A stretch of 22,879 bases of DNA, from the NCBI GenBank assembly GCA_900769055.1, contig CAAGFF010000271.1:1-22879 (forward strand), written 5' to 3'. The notes beneath the pieces are model-generated. The model was not told the origin of the DNA, did no database searches, and saw only the letters and a program-made list of their open reading frames with translations. The number at the start of each line of letters is the position of its first letter. Position 1 is the stretch's first letter. Made by a program: the position numbers and the translations under genes. The DNA is from an uncultured Prevotella sp. (lineage in GTDB: Bacteria > Bacteroidota > Bacteroidia > Bacteroidales > Bacteroidaceae). Positions 6,768 through 15,024 of this stretch are shown here, one piece after another.

Positions 6768-8324
6768 ATGGCAATCAAGAAAAGACCAGTCTCTCCGCGT
6801 CAGAAGATGATTAACCTCATGTATGTCGTTCTGATGGCGATGCTTGCGTTGAACGTCTCAACAGAGGTGCTCAACGGATTTTCCATTGTCGAGGAGAGCC
6901 TGAACCGCACTACGACCAACTCGTCGAAGGAGAACGAGTCCTTGTATAGTGCCTTCCTTGAGCAGATGAAGACCAATCCCGAGAAGGTGAAGGCATGGTT
7001 CGAGAAGGCTACTGTCGTCAAGCAGATGAGTGACTCGCTCTTCAACTATGCACAGAGTCTGAAAGAGCAGATTGTCAGGGAGGCAGACGGAAAGAAGGCT
7101 GATGTGACCAACATCGTAGGCAAGGACAACATTGAGGCTGCGGCACAGGTGATGCTTGCACCAGGAACAGGACAGGGCGGAAAGCTCTACAATGCCATCA
7201 ACTCCTATCGTGAGAGGATATTGCAGATGGTCACTGACCCGCATCAAAAGAAGCTCATTGCCGACAACCTCTCGACGGAAGTACCAAAGAAGGACAATGC
7301 TCTGGGCAAGAACTGGCAGGAATACATGTTCGAGAGTATGCCTGTGGCAGCGGCTGTAACCCTGCTGTCGAAGTTGCAGAGCGACATACGCTATGCCGAG
7401 GGTGAGGTGCTTCACACGCTCGTGGCAAACATCGACATCAAGGATATACGTGTAAACCGTCTCAACGCATTCGTCATCCCTGAGAAGACAACTCTCTATC
7501 CCGGTGAGACCTTTACTGCCAATATCGTGATGGCAGCAGTCGACACAACACAGCAGCCTGAGATATATGTCAACGGCACTAAGGTGAACACCACCAATGG
7601 CAAGTACTCATTTACTGCCGGTGGGGTAGGTGAGCACACGTTTGGAGGCTATATGCTCATGCGCAATGGAGCTGGTGACCTGCTGCGTAGAGAATTCTCT
7701 CAGAAGTACGAGGTTATAGCACCTCCATCGGGTGCAACCGTTGCCGCAGACCTTATGAACGTGCTTTATGCCGGCTATTCCAATCCTATGAGCATCAGTG
7801 TGCCGGGAATACCGCAGAATGCCGTTCACGTAACAATGTCTGGAGGCACACTGACAGCCAAGGGCGACGGACACTATGTCGCCGTGCCGGGAGCTGTGGG
7901 CAAGGATGTCACCTTCTCCATATCGGCTACCGACAAGGGTAAGACACGGCAGATGGGAACATTCTCGTTCAAGGTGCGCAAGCTCCCTGATCCAACGCCA
8001 TATATCGCCATAGGCACTGATAGGTACAAGGGTGGCGGACTGGCCAAGGCTTCTCTGATGGGAGCCACGGGCATACAGGCCGCTATTGATGACGGACTGC
8101 TCGACATACCGTTCAAGGTGCTGAGCTTCGAGGCAGTGTTCTTCGACAATATGGGCAATGCCGTTCCGATGGCAAGCAGTGGGGCGCAGTTCTCTGACAG
8201 GCAGAAGGATGCGTTCAGGAAGTTGTCACGCAACAAGCGTTTCTACATATCTCAGGTTACGGCAGTAGGACCTGACGGCATCACCCGTAAGCTGGCTGCC
8301 GCAATGGAGATTGTTGTCAAGTAG
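6768..8324 (+). CDS. gldM: T9SS motor protein GldM/PorM
   Basis: A 518-residue protein with the invariant family N-terminus MAIKKRPVSPRQKMINLMYV. One transmembrane helix (about 14-31) anchors it in the inner membrane, followed by a large periplasmic part expected to hold four domains (D1 helical, D2-D4 beta-rich); the change from helical to strand-rich sequence near residue 225 fits this. With GldL it forms the proton-driven motor, and it spans the periplasm toward the GldK/GldN ring. It starts 32 bp after gldL and ends 36 bp before gldN. Length and order agree with GldM/PorM of other Bacteroidota. No defects seen. Confidence 0.97.
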   Translation: MAIKKRPVSPRQKMINLMYVVLMAMLALNVSTEVLNGFSIVEESLNRTTTNSSKENESLYSAFLEQMKTNPEKVKAWFEKATVVKQMSDSLFNYAQSLKEQIVREADGKKADVTNIVGKDNIEAAAQVMLAPGTGQGGKLYNAINSYRERILQMVTDPHQKKLIADNLSTEVPKKDNALGKNWQEYMFESMPVAAAVTLLSKLQSDIRYAEGEVLHTLVANIDIKDIRVNRLNAFVIPEKTTLYPGETFTANIVMAAVDTTQQPEIYVNGTKVNTTNGKYSFTAGGVGEHTFGGYMLMRNGAGDLLRREFSQKYEVIAPPSGATVAADLMNVLYAGYSNPMSISVPGIPQNAVHVTMSGGTLTAKGDGHYVAVPGAVGKDVTFSISATDKGKTRQMGTFSFKVRKLPDPTPYIAIGTDRYKGGGLAKASLMGATGIQAAIDDGLLDIPFKVLSFEAVFFDNMGNAVPMASSGAQFSDRQKDAFRKLSRNKRFYISQVTAVGPDGITRKLAAAMEIVVK

Positions 8325-8360
8325 GGGAACAGTAACAATTAGCATTAAAATATATTTCGT

Positions 8361-9452
8361 ATGAAAAAGATATTATCCATTCTTGTCATGGTGTTCATGG
8401 TGCAGGCTATCTCTGCACAGGCACCAAAGCGCAGGACACAACAGCAGCAAGCTACCAAGCAGTCGAATGCCAATACCATGACGACGCGTGCACAGATAGC
8501 ATTCCCCACGGAGTCGCAGATGTCGGAGGATGTTGTCTGGAGGAGGGACGTTTACCGTGAGCTCGACCTTACGGAGGACGCCAATGCCGGACTCTACTAT
8601 CCCGTGGAGCCTATTGGCACGCAGATGAACTTGTTCACATATATGTTCAAGCTTGTCATGAGGGGACCGGCACGTGGCGGTATCAGTGCCTACGAGTATC
8701 GCCTCGACGGAAATGAGAACTTCAGCGACTCTGCCCGCATAAAACCTCTGAAGTTTCTCGACGACTATCATATCTTCTATGAGCGTACCGACAAGGGCAT
8801 TCGCCTCGATGACAGCGATATCCCATCGGCCGAGGTGAAGGGCTATTACATCAAGGAGTCGTCGTACTACGACCAGACAACAGCGACTTTCCATACCAAG
8901 GTGCAGGCTTTGTGCCCTATACTCTCACGTCAGGACGATTTCGGTGATGGTGCTACCAAATACCCGCTATTCTGGGTGAAGTACGAGGATATTGCTCCAT
9001 TCCTTGCCAAGCAGACCATCATGACGAGCAACCTCAACAATGCGGCCACGATGAGCGTTGACGACTATTTCACAATGAATAAGTATAACGGAAAGATTTA
9101 CAAGACCAACAACATGCTTGGACAGACACTTGCTCAGATGGTAGCTCCGAAGAGCGACTTCGGCAATATTGATGAGGCTGCAAGCGATAGTCTCCTTGCC
9201 AAGGCACAAAACCAGATAGAGGCTCAGATAAAGAATTTCGAGACCAATATCTGGGGCGATCAGGCACGCAAGGATTCGTTGGACAGCATAGCAAAGCTTG
9301 ACCCCAAGACTTTGAAGGCCATGAAGAAGCAGAACAAGGGTACTGCCGCATCGTCATCAGCTTCTGCGTCGGTAAAGAAGAAGACCCGCAAGCCCTCAGC
9401 TTCCTCTTCCTCGTCTTCAGCACGTGTTACCGTTCGCAGGGAGAGACATTGA
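8361..9452 (+). CDS. gldN: T9SS ring protein GldN/PorN
   Basis: A 363-residue periplasmic protein with signal peptide MKKILSILVMVFMVQAISA cleaved before QAPKRR. The central part (VVWRRDVYRELDL, then NAGLYYPVEP and NLFTYMFKLVM) is characteristic of GldN/PorN, which binds GldK/PorK to make the periplasmic ring and contacts the GldM periplasmic domains. The last 45 or so residues are a low-complexity Ser/Lys/Arg tail (KKQNKGTAASSSASASVKKK and following), probably disordered and basic. It is the last T9SS gene of the operon. No terminator with a good U-run follows; instead a heptad repeat tract starts about 30 bases after the stop. Confidence 0.95.
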   Translation: MKKILSILVMVFMVQAISAQAPKRRTQQQQATKQSNANTMTTRAQIAFPTESQMSEDVVWRRDVYRELDLTEDANAGLYYPVEPIGTQMNLFTYMFKLVMRGPARGGISAYEYRLDGNENFSDSARIKPLKFLDDYHIFYERTDKGIRLDDSDIPSAEVKGYYIKESSYYDQTTATFHTKVQALCPILSRQDDFGDGATKYPLFWVKYEDIAPFLAKQTIMTSNLNNAATMSVDDYFTMNKYNGKIYKTNNMLGQTLAQMVAPKSDFGNIDEAASDSLLAKAQNQIEAQIKNFETNIWGDQARKDSLDSIAKLDPKTLKAMKKQNKGTAASSSASASVKKKTRKPSASSSSSSARVTVRRERH

Positions 9453-9481
9453 TGTCGTTTAATGTGAAATCACCATAAACA

Positions 9482-9576
9482 TTCAACCTTCAACTTTCAA
9501 CTTTCAACCTTCAACTTTCAACTTTCATCCTTCCACATTAAACATTAAACTTTCAACATTAAACTTTCATTAATTA
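9482..9576 (+). repeat. Heptad tandem repeats between gldN and the beta-barrel gene
   Basis: Seven units of TTCAACY or close variants run without break from 9482 to 9530. The 7-base phase continues after a 4-base step as ACATTAA, ACATTAA, ACTTTCA, ACATTAA, ACTTTCA, TTAATTA (9535-9576). The same unit family builds the hairpin at 13072-13197, and both tracts end ACTTTCATTA. The rest of the 145-bp spacer shows no -7 box of the TAnnTTTG type. Confidence 0.85.
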
Positions 9577-9597
9577 TCCAACCAATTAATACCATTT

Positions 9598-10203
9598 ATG
9601 AAAAAGTTTTTATCACTCTTCTTCGCCGTGGCAGCACTGATGATTGCCACTCCGTCAGATGCTCAGGTACGTTTCGGTATCAAGGGCGGTCTCAACGTCT
9701 CTGACATGAGCCTTAGCAAGGATGTCCTTGAGTCATCAAACAGACTTGGTTTCTTCGTTGGTCCGACTCTCAAGGTGACACTTCCTCTCACAGGTTTGTC
9801 TGCTGACATCTCCGCTCTCTACAATCAGACAGAGTCCAAGATGGATGATGAGACCATTACCCGTAAGTATATTGATATCCCTCTTAACGCCCGCTATGGA
9901 CTTGGTCTGGGCAGCCTTGGCATTTTCGCATACGCAGGACCTCAGGTAAGCTTCAATGTTGGTGATGATGAGTTCAAATGGAATAACAGCAGCAGCTACA
10001 CGAACACTTTCCAGCTAAAGAAGTCGCTCTTCAGCGTTAATGTTGGTGCTGGTGTGACCCTCAGCAGTCTTCAGCTTACTGCTAACTACAACATTGCCGT
10101 AGGCAAGACGGGTGACGTTAGTCTTCAAGATGCTGTAAACACGGTTGTAGGCACCAAGGCAAGGGCTAACACCTGGCAGATTGGTCTTGCATACTTCTTC
10201 TAA
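9598..10203 (+). CDS. Small outer-membrane beta-barrel protein (PorT/OMP_b-brl_2-like)
   Basis: A 201-residue protein with signal peptide MKKFLSLFFAVAALMIATPSDA cleaved before QVRFGIKGG. The mature part has the VRFGIKGGLNVSDMSLS opening and a terminal aromatic strand (WQIGLAYFF) that fit eight-stranded outer-membrane barrels of the porin-like/PorT-like family common in Bacteroidota. The final Phe residue suits recognition by the BAM complex. It lies 145 bp after gldN on the same strand, but the heptad tract between them makes cotranscription uncertain. Known T9SS PorT has the same fold, yet nothing specific shows that this is PorT. Function is unassigned beyond the fold. Confidence 0.85.
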   Translation: MKKFLSLFFAVAALMIATPSDAQVRFGIKGGLNVSDMSLSKDVLESSNRLGFFVGPTLKVTLPLTGLSADISALYNQTESKMDDETITRKYIDIPLNARYGLGLGSLGIFAYAGPQVSFNVGDDEFKWNNSSSYTNTFQLKKSLFSVNVGAGVTLSSLQLTANYNIAVGKTGDVSLQDAVNTVVGTKARANTWQIGLAYFF

Positions 10204-10216
10204 TCATAATCTATTC

Positions 10217-10236
10217 GTCAACCTATATTGGTTGAC
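10217..10236 (+). terminator. Possible terminator hairpin after the beta-barrel gene
   Basis: A 7-bp stem (GTCAACC with GGTTGAC) with loop TATATT lies 13 bases after the stop codon. No proper U-run follows, so this is tentative. Confidence 0.4.
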
Positions 10237-10301
10237 TCAATAACTGTTTATTTAGGGGCTAAGAGCGAAGGTCGTATTACCCTATTTGAACGCACATAAA
10301 A

Positions 10302-10330
10302 TGTAGGGACGCATGCAATGCGTCCGCAAG
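10302..10330 (+). repeat. REP-like hairpin with GTAG foot (copy 1)
   Basis: The copy has GTAG at 10303-10306, then the hairpin GGACGCAT-GCA-ATGCGTCC (10307-10325) and GCAAG after it. The tetranucleotide directly at the 5' foot of a short hairpin is the layout of REP sequences recognized by RAYT transposases. It faces copy 2 at 10381-10410. Confidence 0.8.
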
Positions 10331-10380
10331 TTGCTTTTAGGAGTGTTTTGTGTCATTCATTCACCTCCTGCTGTTATTTC

Positions 10381-10410
10381 CTTGCGGACGCATTTCATGC
10401 GTCCCTACAT
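10381..10410 (-). repeat. REP-like hairpin with GTAG foot (copy 2, inverted)
   Basis: The reverse complement of copy 1 apart from one loop base: CTTGC, then GGACGCAT-TTC-ATGCGTCC and CTAC at 10405-10408. Copies 1 and 2 form an inward-facing pair with 50 bp between them, as in BIME elements. Confidence 0.8.
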
Positions 10411-10471
10411 TTAGGTAAAATTCTTTGGTTACATATAGGCTAAGAGATTTCCTTATAGCTTCATGCCTAAC

Positions 10472-10532
10472 AAGATTAATAATCTATAGGCTGAAAGATT
10501 AATAATCTAACGGCCTATAGATTATTAATCTT
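10472..10532. repeat. AT-rich inverted repeat with a third central copy
   Basis: A perfect 20-bp inverted repeat (10472-10491 with 10513-10532) has the core AGATTAATAATCT, and a third core copy sits between the arms at 10497-10509. It lies between the REP-like pair and the 22-bp tandem repeats, with no open frame through it. Confidence 0.8.
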
Positions 10533-10550
10533 ATTACCAATGAAGGTACC

Positions 10551-10705
10551 TGCATGTTTTTGTCATGCGCCTGCATTGGCGTTTTCACGCGCCTGCGTTG
10601 GCCTCGTCAGGCGCGTGCGTTGGCGTTTTCAGGTGCGTGCTTTGGCGTTTCCAGCAAGCTGCATTTACGTTGTCAGGCGCATGCGTTGCCATTGTCAGAT
10701 AAGGC
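10551..10705 (+). repeat. Degenerate 22-bp tandem repeat, about seven units
   Basis: Units begin TGCRTTGGCGTTNTCAGGCGC or similar at 10551, 10572, 10594, 10616, 10638, 10660 and 10682. The first is 21 bases and the last 24; the five between are exactly 22. The tract is GC-rich against AT-rich flanks and ends about 60 bp before the priA promoter. Because 22 is not a multiple of three, short open frames across it are not a protein. Confidence 0.82.
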
Positions 10706-10764
10706 TGTATGCTTTTTCTCTTTTTATTTTATAGTGTTTTTACCGCATAGCTCGTAATTTTTTG

Positions 10765-10772
10765 TATCTTTG
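10765..10772 (+). promoter_or_regulatory. Bacteroidota -7 box immediately before priA
   Basis: TATCTTTG fits TAnnTTTG and ends only 5 bases before the priA ATG at 10778. Transcription would start at or within a few bases of the ATG, so the mRNA may be leaderless or nearly so. A T-rich stretch near 10736-10743 stands at the -33 distance. Confidence 0.68.
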
Positions 10773-10777
10773 CACAC

Positions 10778-13057
10778 ATGAAGTATGCAGAGGTCATATT
10801 GCCGTTGCCATTGGAGGGTACTTTCACCTATGCCGTACCTGATACTCTTGCCGACAAGGTGAGGGCTGGAATGCGTGTTGTCGTTCCGTGCGGACCAAAG
10901 AAGACCTATACGGCCATGTGCATATCTGTTTCCGACGAAAAGCCAGAGATAGGCGATGTCGCCATAAAGGATGTCTATTCGGTGCTCGATGATGGTCCTA
11001 TGCTGCTTCCTCAGCAGTTGAGGCTGTGGCGATGGATGGCCGACTATTATATGTCTCCGCTTGGCGACGTCTACAAGGCGGCAATGCCGGCAGGACTGAA
11101 GGATGAGGATGGCTATCGTCCACGAATGGAGACTTTCATAGGACTGGCAGAGCCGTTCCGCAACAGCACAGCCTTGAATGCTGCTTTCTCTATGATTGCG
11201 CGAAGCGAGAAACAAACCAAGACATTGGCATGTTTCCTTGATATTTCCCACTGGGCGGAGATAGAAGGCGATGATGCTCCAGAGGACATCCGTGAGATTA
11301 CGGTCGTTGAGCTTCGCAATGTTGCCCATTGCACTGATGCCGTCATCCGCTCGCTGGTAGACAAGAAAATACTGTATAGATATGAAAAGGAAGTAGGCCG
11401 ACTGAATAGCGGTGGTGTCTATTCTCCCGAGAAGGCCAAGCGGCTTAATGAGTACCAGCAGGAGGCATACAACAAGGTGCTGTTGCAGTTCCTCAGCAAG
11501 AAGGTTGTACTGCTGCATGGCGTCACATCCAGTGGAAAGACGGAGCTGTACATACACCTCATTCTGAAAACCTTGCAGGAGCATAAGCAGGTGCTCTTCC
11601 TGTTGCCTGAGATTGCCCTTACGGTGCAGATAATGGAACGCCTGCGTAGTGTCCTTGGTGACAGATTGGGCATATACCATAGCGGTTATAGTGATGCGGA
11701 GCGTGTGGAGATATGGAGAAAACAGCTGTCGCCATGTCCCTACGATGTCATACTTGGTGCTCGCAGTGCTGTCTTCCTGCCCTTCCGCGACCTCGGCCTT
11801 GTCATAGTTGATGAGGAACATGAGACGAGCTTCAAGCAGCAAGACCCTGCTCCGCGCTATCATGGACGCAACACGGCCATTGTCCTTGCTGCCATGTATG
11901 GTGCGCAGACGCTTCTTGGCTCTGCCACGCCGTGCATGGAGAGTTTTGCCAATGCCAAGTCGGGGAAGTATGGCTATGTGAGGCTCGACAAACGGTATAA
12001 GGACATGGCATTGCCAGAGGTAGAGGTGGTGGATGTGGCTGATATGCTCCGGCGCAAGATGATGCAGGGGCCGTTCTCGCCTCGTCTCCTTGAGTGTATT
12101 GGCAAGGCACTGGCTGACAACCGCCAGGTGATATTGTTCCAGAACCGCCGTGGCTTCGCGCCTGTTGTCGAGTGCGAGACTTGCGGATGGATTCCCAAGT
12201 GCGACCACTGCGACGTGTCGCTGACATTACACAAGAATTCCAATCTGCTCTCCTGCCACTATTGTGGCTCCTCATATGCTGTTCCAAAGGTGTGCCCGAA
12301 ATGCGGAGGTACACATCTAAGAGGGAAAGGGTTCGGAACGGAGAAGATTGAAGACCTTATCATGGAACATTTCCCTGAGGCACGTGTGGCACGCATGGAT
12401 CTTGATACCACACGCACGCGAAATGCCTACCGCCGTATCATTGACGACTTCTCTTATGGCAAGACAAATGTGCTTGTAGGCACGCAGATGGTTTCCAAGG
12501 GACTGGACTTCGACCGTGTGTCATTAGTGGGAATCCTCAATGCCGACTCCATGCTCAACTATCCCGATTTCCGTGCCTACGAGCATGCTTTCATGATGAT
12601 GTCGCAGGTTAGTGGAAGGGCTGGCCGAAAGGGACGCAGGGGATTGGTGATATTACAGACTAAGTCGCCTGACCTGCCTGTTGTCTCACAGGTGGTGAAC
12701 AATGACTTCACGGCATTTTCCGATGATTTGCTTGCCGAGCGCAAGCTGTTCCGCTATCCTCCCTTCACTCGTCTGGTATATGTCTTTCTCCGTCACTCCC
12801 ATGACTCAGTTGTTGACTCTGCGGCCATAGAACTTGGCTCACGCTTGCGCCAGTGGTTTGGTGAGAGAGTACTTGGTCCCGACAAACCATCCGTGGCAAG
12901 GGTGAAGTCCATGTGTATACGTAAGATTATGCTGAAGCTTGAAGGAGGATTGGACCAGAAACTTGTCCGTGATTATCTGCGCCTCGCCCAGAGGCAACTG
13001 CTTGAGGATAAACGCTACGCCACGCTAAAAGTGTACTATGACGTAGACCCAGGGTGA
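10778..13057 (+). CDS. priA: Primosomal protein N' (PriA), replication restart helicase
   Basis: A 759-residue superfamily 2 helicase that reloads the replisome at stalled forks. The N-terminal DNA-binding domain begins MKYAEVILPLPLEGTFTYAV, the usual PriA opening, which supports this start. Visible helicase motifs: Walker A GVTSSGKTE (about 249-257), DEEH (about 344-347), LGSATP and the late SQVSGRAGR motif (near 606-614). Between them, about residues 466-511, four CxxC pairs (CETC, CDHC, CHYC, CPKC) bind two zinc ions in the primosome-assembly domain. GTQMVSKGLDF is intact. No frameshift or missing motif is seen. The gene stands alone after a repeat-rich spacer and is convergent with the OmpP1-type gene. 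Confidence 0.97.
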   Translation: MKYAEVILPLPLEGTFTYAVPDTLADKVRAGMRVVVPCGPKKTYTAMCISVSDEKPEIGDVAIKDVYSVLDDGPMLLPQQLRLWRWMADYYMSPLGDVYKAAMPAGLKDEDGYRPRMETFIGLAEPFRNSTALNAAFSMIARSEKQTKTLACFLDISHWAEIEGDDAPEDIREITVVELRNVAHCTDAVIRSLVDKKILYRYEKEVGRLNSGGVYSPEKAKRLNEYQQEAYNKVLLQFLSKKVVLLHGVTSSGKTELYIHLILKTLQEHKQVLFLLPEIALTVQIMERLRSVLGDRLGIYHSGYSDAERVEIWRKQLSPCPYDVILGARSAVFLPFRDLGLVIVDEEHETSFKQQDPAPRYHGRNTAIVLAAMYGAQTLLGSATPCMESFANAKSGKYGYVRLDKRYKDMALPEVEVVDVADMLRRKMMQGPFSPRLLECIGKALADNRQVILFQNRRGFAPVVECETCGWIPKCDHCDVSLTLHKNSNLLSCHYCGSSYAVPKVCPKCGGTHLRGKGFGTEKIEDLIMEHFPEARVARMDLDTTRTRNAYRRIIDDFSYGKTNVLVGTQMVSKGLDFDRVSLVGILNADSMLNYPDFRAYEHAFMMMSQVSGRAGRKGRRGLVILQTKSPDLPVVSQVVNNDFTAFSDDLLAERKLFRYPPFTRLVYVFLRHSHDSVVDSAAIELGSRLRQWFGERVLGPDKPSVARVKSMCIRKIMLKLEGGLDQKLVRDYLRLAQRQLLEDKRYATLKVYYDVDPG

Positions 13058-13071
13058 GGATGAAGGTTTTT

Positions 13072-13197
13072 GAGTTTAAAGTTTAGAGTTTAAGGTTTAA
13101 TGTAGATGGTTCGAATCCTCGAGTTATCGAATCCTCGAGTTGTCGAACCTTTCGAACCATCTACATTAAACCTTAAACTCTAAACTCTAAACTTTCA
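13072..13197. repeat. Long hairpin of heptad units between convergent genes (possible bidirectional terminator)
   Basis: A perfect 36-bp inverted repeat (13080-13115 with 13151-13186) flanks a 35-bp centre. The arms are 7-base units (GAGTTTA, AAGTTTA, GAGTTTA, AGGTTTA on the left; ACATTAA, ACCTTAA, ACTCTAA twice, ACTTTCA on the right). The centre has a 16-bp tandem repeat, TCGAATCCTCGAGTTR (13111-13126 and 13127-13142). It fills the space between the priA stop and the OmpP1 stop, so transcripts from both sides would fold here. Confidence 0.88.
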
Positions 13198-14721
13198 TTA
13201 GAACTTAAGGTCCACACCGATACCCAGTACGCGGTTAGTACGTGTGAATGAGTTTGTGGTGTTGGTGGCAGCATTTGCCATATCGTAGTCATCGTATAAT
13301 GTCTGGAAGTAGGCGGCATTTATCTTCACCTTGTCGGTAACGTTGATGCCAACACCGAGACCATAAGAGTAGGAGTTTACGTTGAACGAGATGTCGTTCA
13401 TGCCTGCGTCCTTAAGTCCGTACTGTGTGCGCTGTCCACCTGCGCTTACTGTGACAGTCTTGTTGATGTCCCACTCTGCACCGAGAAGGTACTCGTTGGT
13501 ATCGTCGAGCATCTCCTTTGTGTACTGCTCGGTGTCAACGTCGAAGTAGTGGTGCCAACCACCCATTACGCGAAGCGATGGCAGAATCTCATACTGAATA
13601 CCTACGGTGAGTAGGGCAGGGGTGTCCTCGGCAACCTTCTTGCCATCAGCGAACTTGCCGAGCATAGAGATTCCCTCTGCGCTGAGGCTGTTGGCAGCCT
13701 TGTTCTTCAGACGCATACGGGTCTTGAACTCATATTTTGCAGCGAGGTTGAGCTTGCCAACCTTATAGTCTACACCGATGATAGGAGCAACAGCCCAGCC
13801 CGTCTGGTCGCAGTTCAGCTCTATGTCCTGGGTACCCATGGCAAGAGCGGTAGACAGAGCAGCACCTTGCTTGAACAGTGCAGCCTTGTCTGCCATGCCA
13901 GCCTGTTCCATCATACCTGCAACCTGGTTGAACTTGGCTGCTTCCTCGGTGAAATGCTGCATGGCGTTAACCATCTCGGAGTTGCCGTTCTGGATATGCT
14001 CAACCTGAATGTTCTTAACGTAGCCATAATAGTTTGACGAGCCGTAGAGCATACGCAGACCACCATATACAGAGAGGTTTTCTGTCAGCTTGCGGGCTAC
14101 ACCAAAGGTGAAACCATAATAGTACTGACGGCCACGCATGTATGAGTCGTAGCTATACTTGCTGCCCATGGAGTGACCGGCGTATGCGGGATTTACCATT
14201 GCCAGTCCGCCATACAGCTGGTTCATAAGGTCCATGGCTGTGCTGCCGCCAACATTGGTATAAGGGAAGCTGGAGACAATCTGCTCGAATGAGCCAAGAC
14301 CGCCGCCGAACTCACACTTGCCGCCACCACCAGTGATGGCGAAGCCGAACTGGAAGCTCCAGTCGTTCTTGTTGTAGGCTGCCTGGATGGATGGGATAAT
14401 GGGGGCGTCAGCTTTGCCCTTGAACTTATGAAGTGCAGAGCCGGGGTTGTTGGCGTTGTTTACAAAGAGGGGGAAGCCAGTCTCGATGGTACGGGTCTGG
14501 TGTGCGTTCTGAAGATTGATTGAGAGATGGAAACCGTCGTTGAGGAATACAACGCCAGCAGGGTTGCTGTACACACCATCAATGCCGATGGCTGCATCGC
14601 GTGCAGGGTTTCTCAAGAAATTAATGTTCTGATTGGTGTTGGTGAGCAGGCCGCCTGCCCAAACGTCATTGCTTGCAAACAGTGTGCAAACAGCAATAAA
14701 AACTAATTTTAACTTATTCAT
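13198..14721 (-). CDS. OmpP1/FadL/TodX-family outer-membrane transporter
   Basis: A 507-residue outer-membrane beta-barrel with signal peptide MNKLKLVFIAVCTLFASNDVWA, cleaved before GG. The start at 14721 is chosen because the signal peptide begins there; 13 further in-frame codons upstream run through the promoter. The mature N-terminus (NFLRNPARDAAIGIDGVYSN, then PAGVVFLNDGFHLSIN) carries the NPA-type hatch motif of the FadL/OmpP1 family, which takes up hydrophobic compounds such as long-chain fatty acids or aromatics. The barrel ends GIGVDLKF with terminal Phe. An internal segment (about residues 240-300) is Met/Ala/Gln-rich and helical, probably a periplasmic or surface loop. Substrate unknown. 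It has its own -7 box at 14749-14756. Confidence 0.92.
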   Translation of the reverse strand: MNKLKLVFIAVCTLFASNDVWAGGLLTNTNQNINFLRNPARDAAIGIDGVYSNPAGVVFLNDGFHLSINLQNAHQTRTIETGFPLFVNNANNPGSALHKFKGKADAPIIPSIQAAYNKNDWSFQFGFAITGGGGKCEFGGGLGSFEQIVSSFPYTNVGGSTAMDLMNQLYGGLAMVNPAYAGHSMGSKYSYDSYMRGRQYYYGFTFGVARKLTENLSVYGGLRMLYGSSNYYGYVKNIQVEHIQNGNSEMVNAMQHFTEEAAKFNQVAGMMEQAGMADKAALFKQGAALSTALAMGTQDIELNCDQTGWAVAPIIGVDYKVGKLNLAAKYEFKTRMRLKNKAANSLSAEGISMLGKFADGKKVAEDTPALLTVGIQYEILPSLRVMGGWHHYFDVDTEQYTKEMLDDTNEYLLGAEWDINKTVTVSAGGQRTQYGLKDAGMNDISFNVNSYSYGLGVGINVTDKVKINAAYFQTLYDDYDMANAATNTTNSFTRTNRVLGIGVDLKF

Positions 14722-14748
14722 CTTAATACATCTGTGAAATATTGGCCG

Positions 14749-14756
14749 CAAAGTTA
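14749..14756 (-). promoter_or_regulatory. Bacteroidota -7 box for the OmpP1-family gene
   Basis: The minus strand reads TAACTTTG, a full TAnnTTTG match, giving a leader of about 20-25 bases before the ATG at 14721. The -33 region is not convincing. Confidence 0.7.
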
Positions 14757-14893
14757 TCAAGATTGTTCTGTTCTTCCACTATCACCCATGTTTTATTTAA
14801 GAACAGTTAACACTATGCCGGCATGTTCCTGCACATCGCATCTGATTTGTGCAAGAAATGTCGTAAACCTTGTGTGGTTTATCGCGATGGGCT

Positions 14894-14923
14894 GCTTGTG
14901 GACGTATTGCATGCTCCCCTACA
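14894..14923 (-). repeat. Degenerate REP-like hairpin (segment A)
   Basis: The sequence CTTGTGGACGTATTGCATGC then TCCCCTACAT keeps the outline of the REP-like element, including CTAC at the foot, but several stem pairs are lost. It looks like an old copy. Confidence 0.6.
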
Positions 14924-15024
14924 TTTGGGATGCGCATTTGTCCATGAATTTTGTTTGCGCATTCGTCCATAAATTATGTTTTAGGGTGCTGTTCCTATAT
15001 TTTTATTCCGGTTGTTGTCCTCCA

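Noticed and set aside
10540..10757. Two short plus-strand frames upstream of priA
   Set aside because: They run through the 22-bp tandem repeat, which changes frame every unit, so the peptides are not conserved between units.
10724..12208. 494-codon open frame on the minus strand
   Set aside because: It is antisense to priA, whose helicase and zinc motifs are intact; the minus-strand reading has no recognizable motif and overlaps the priA promoter.
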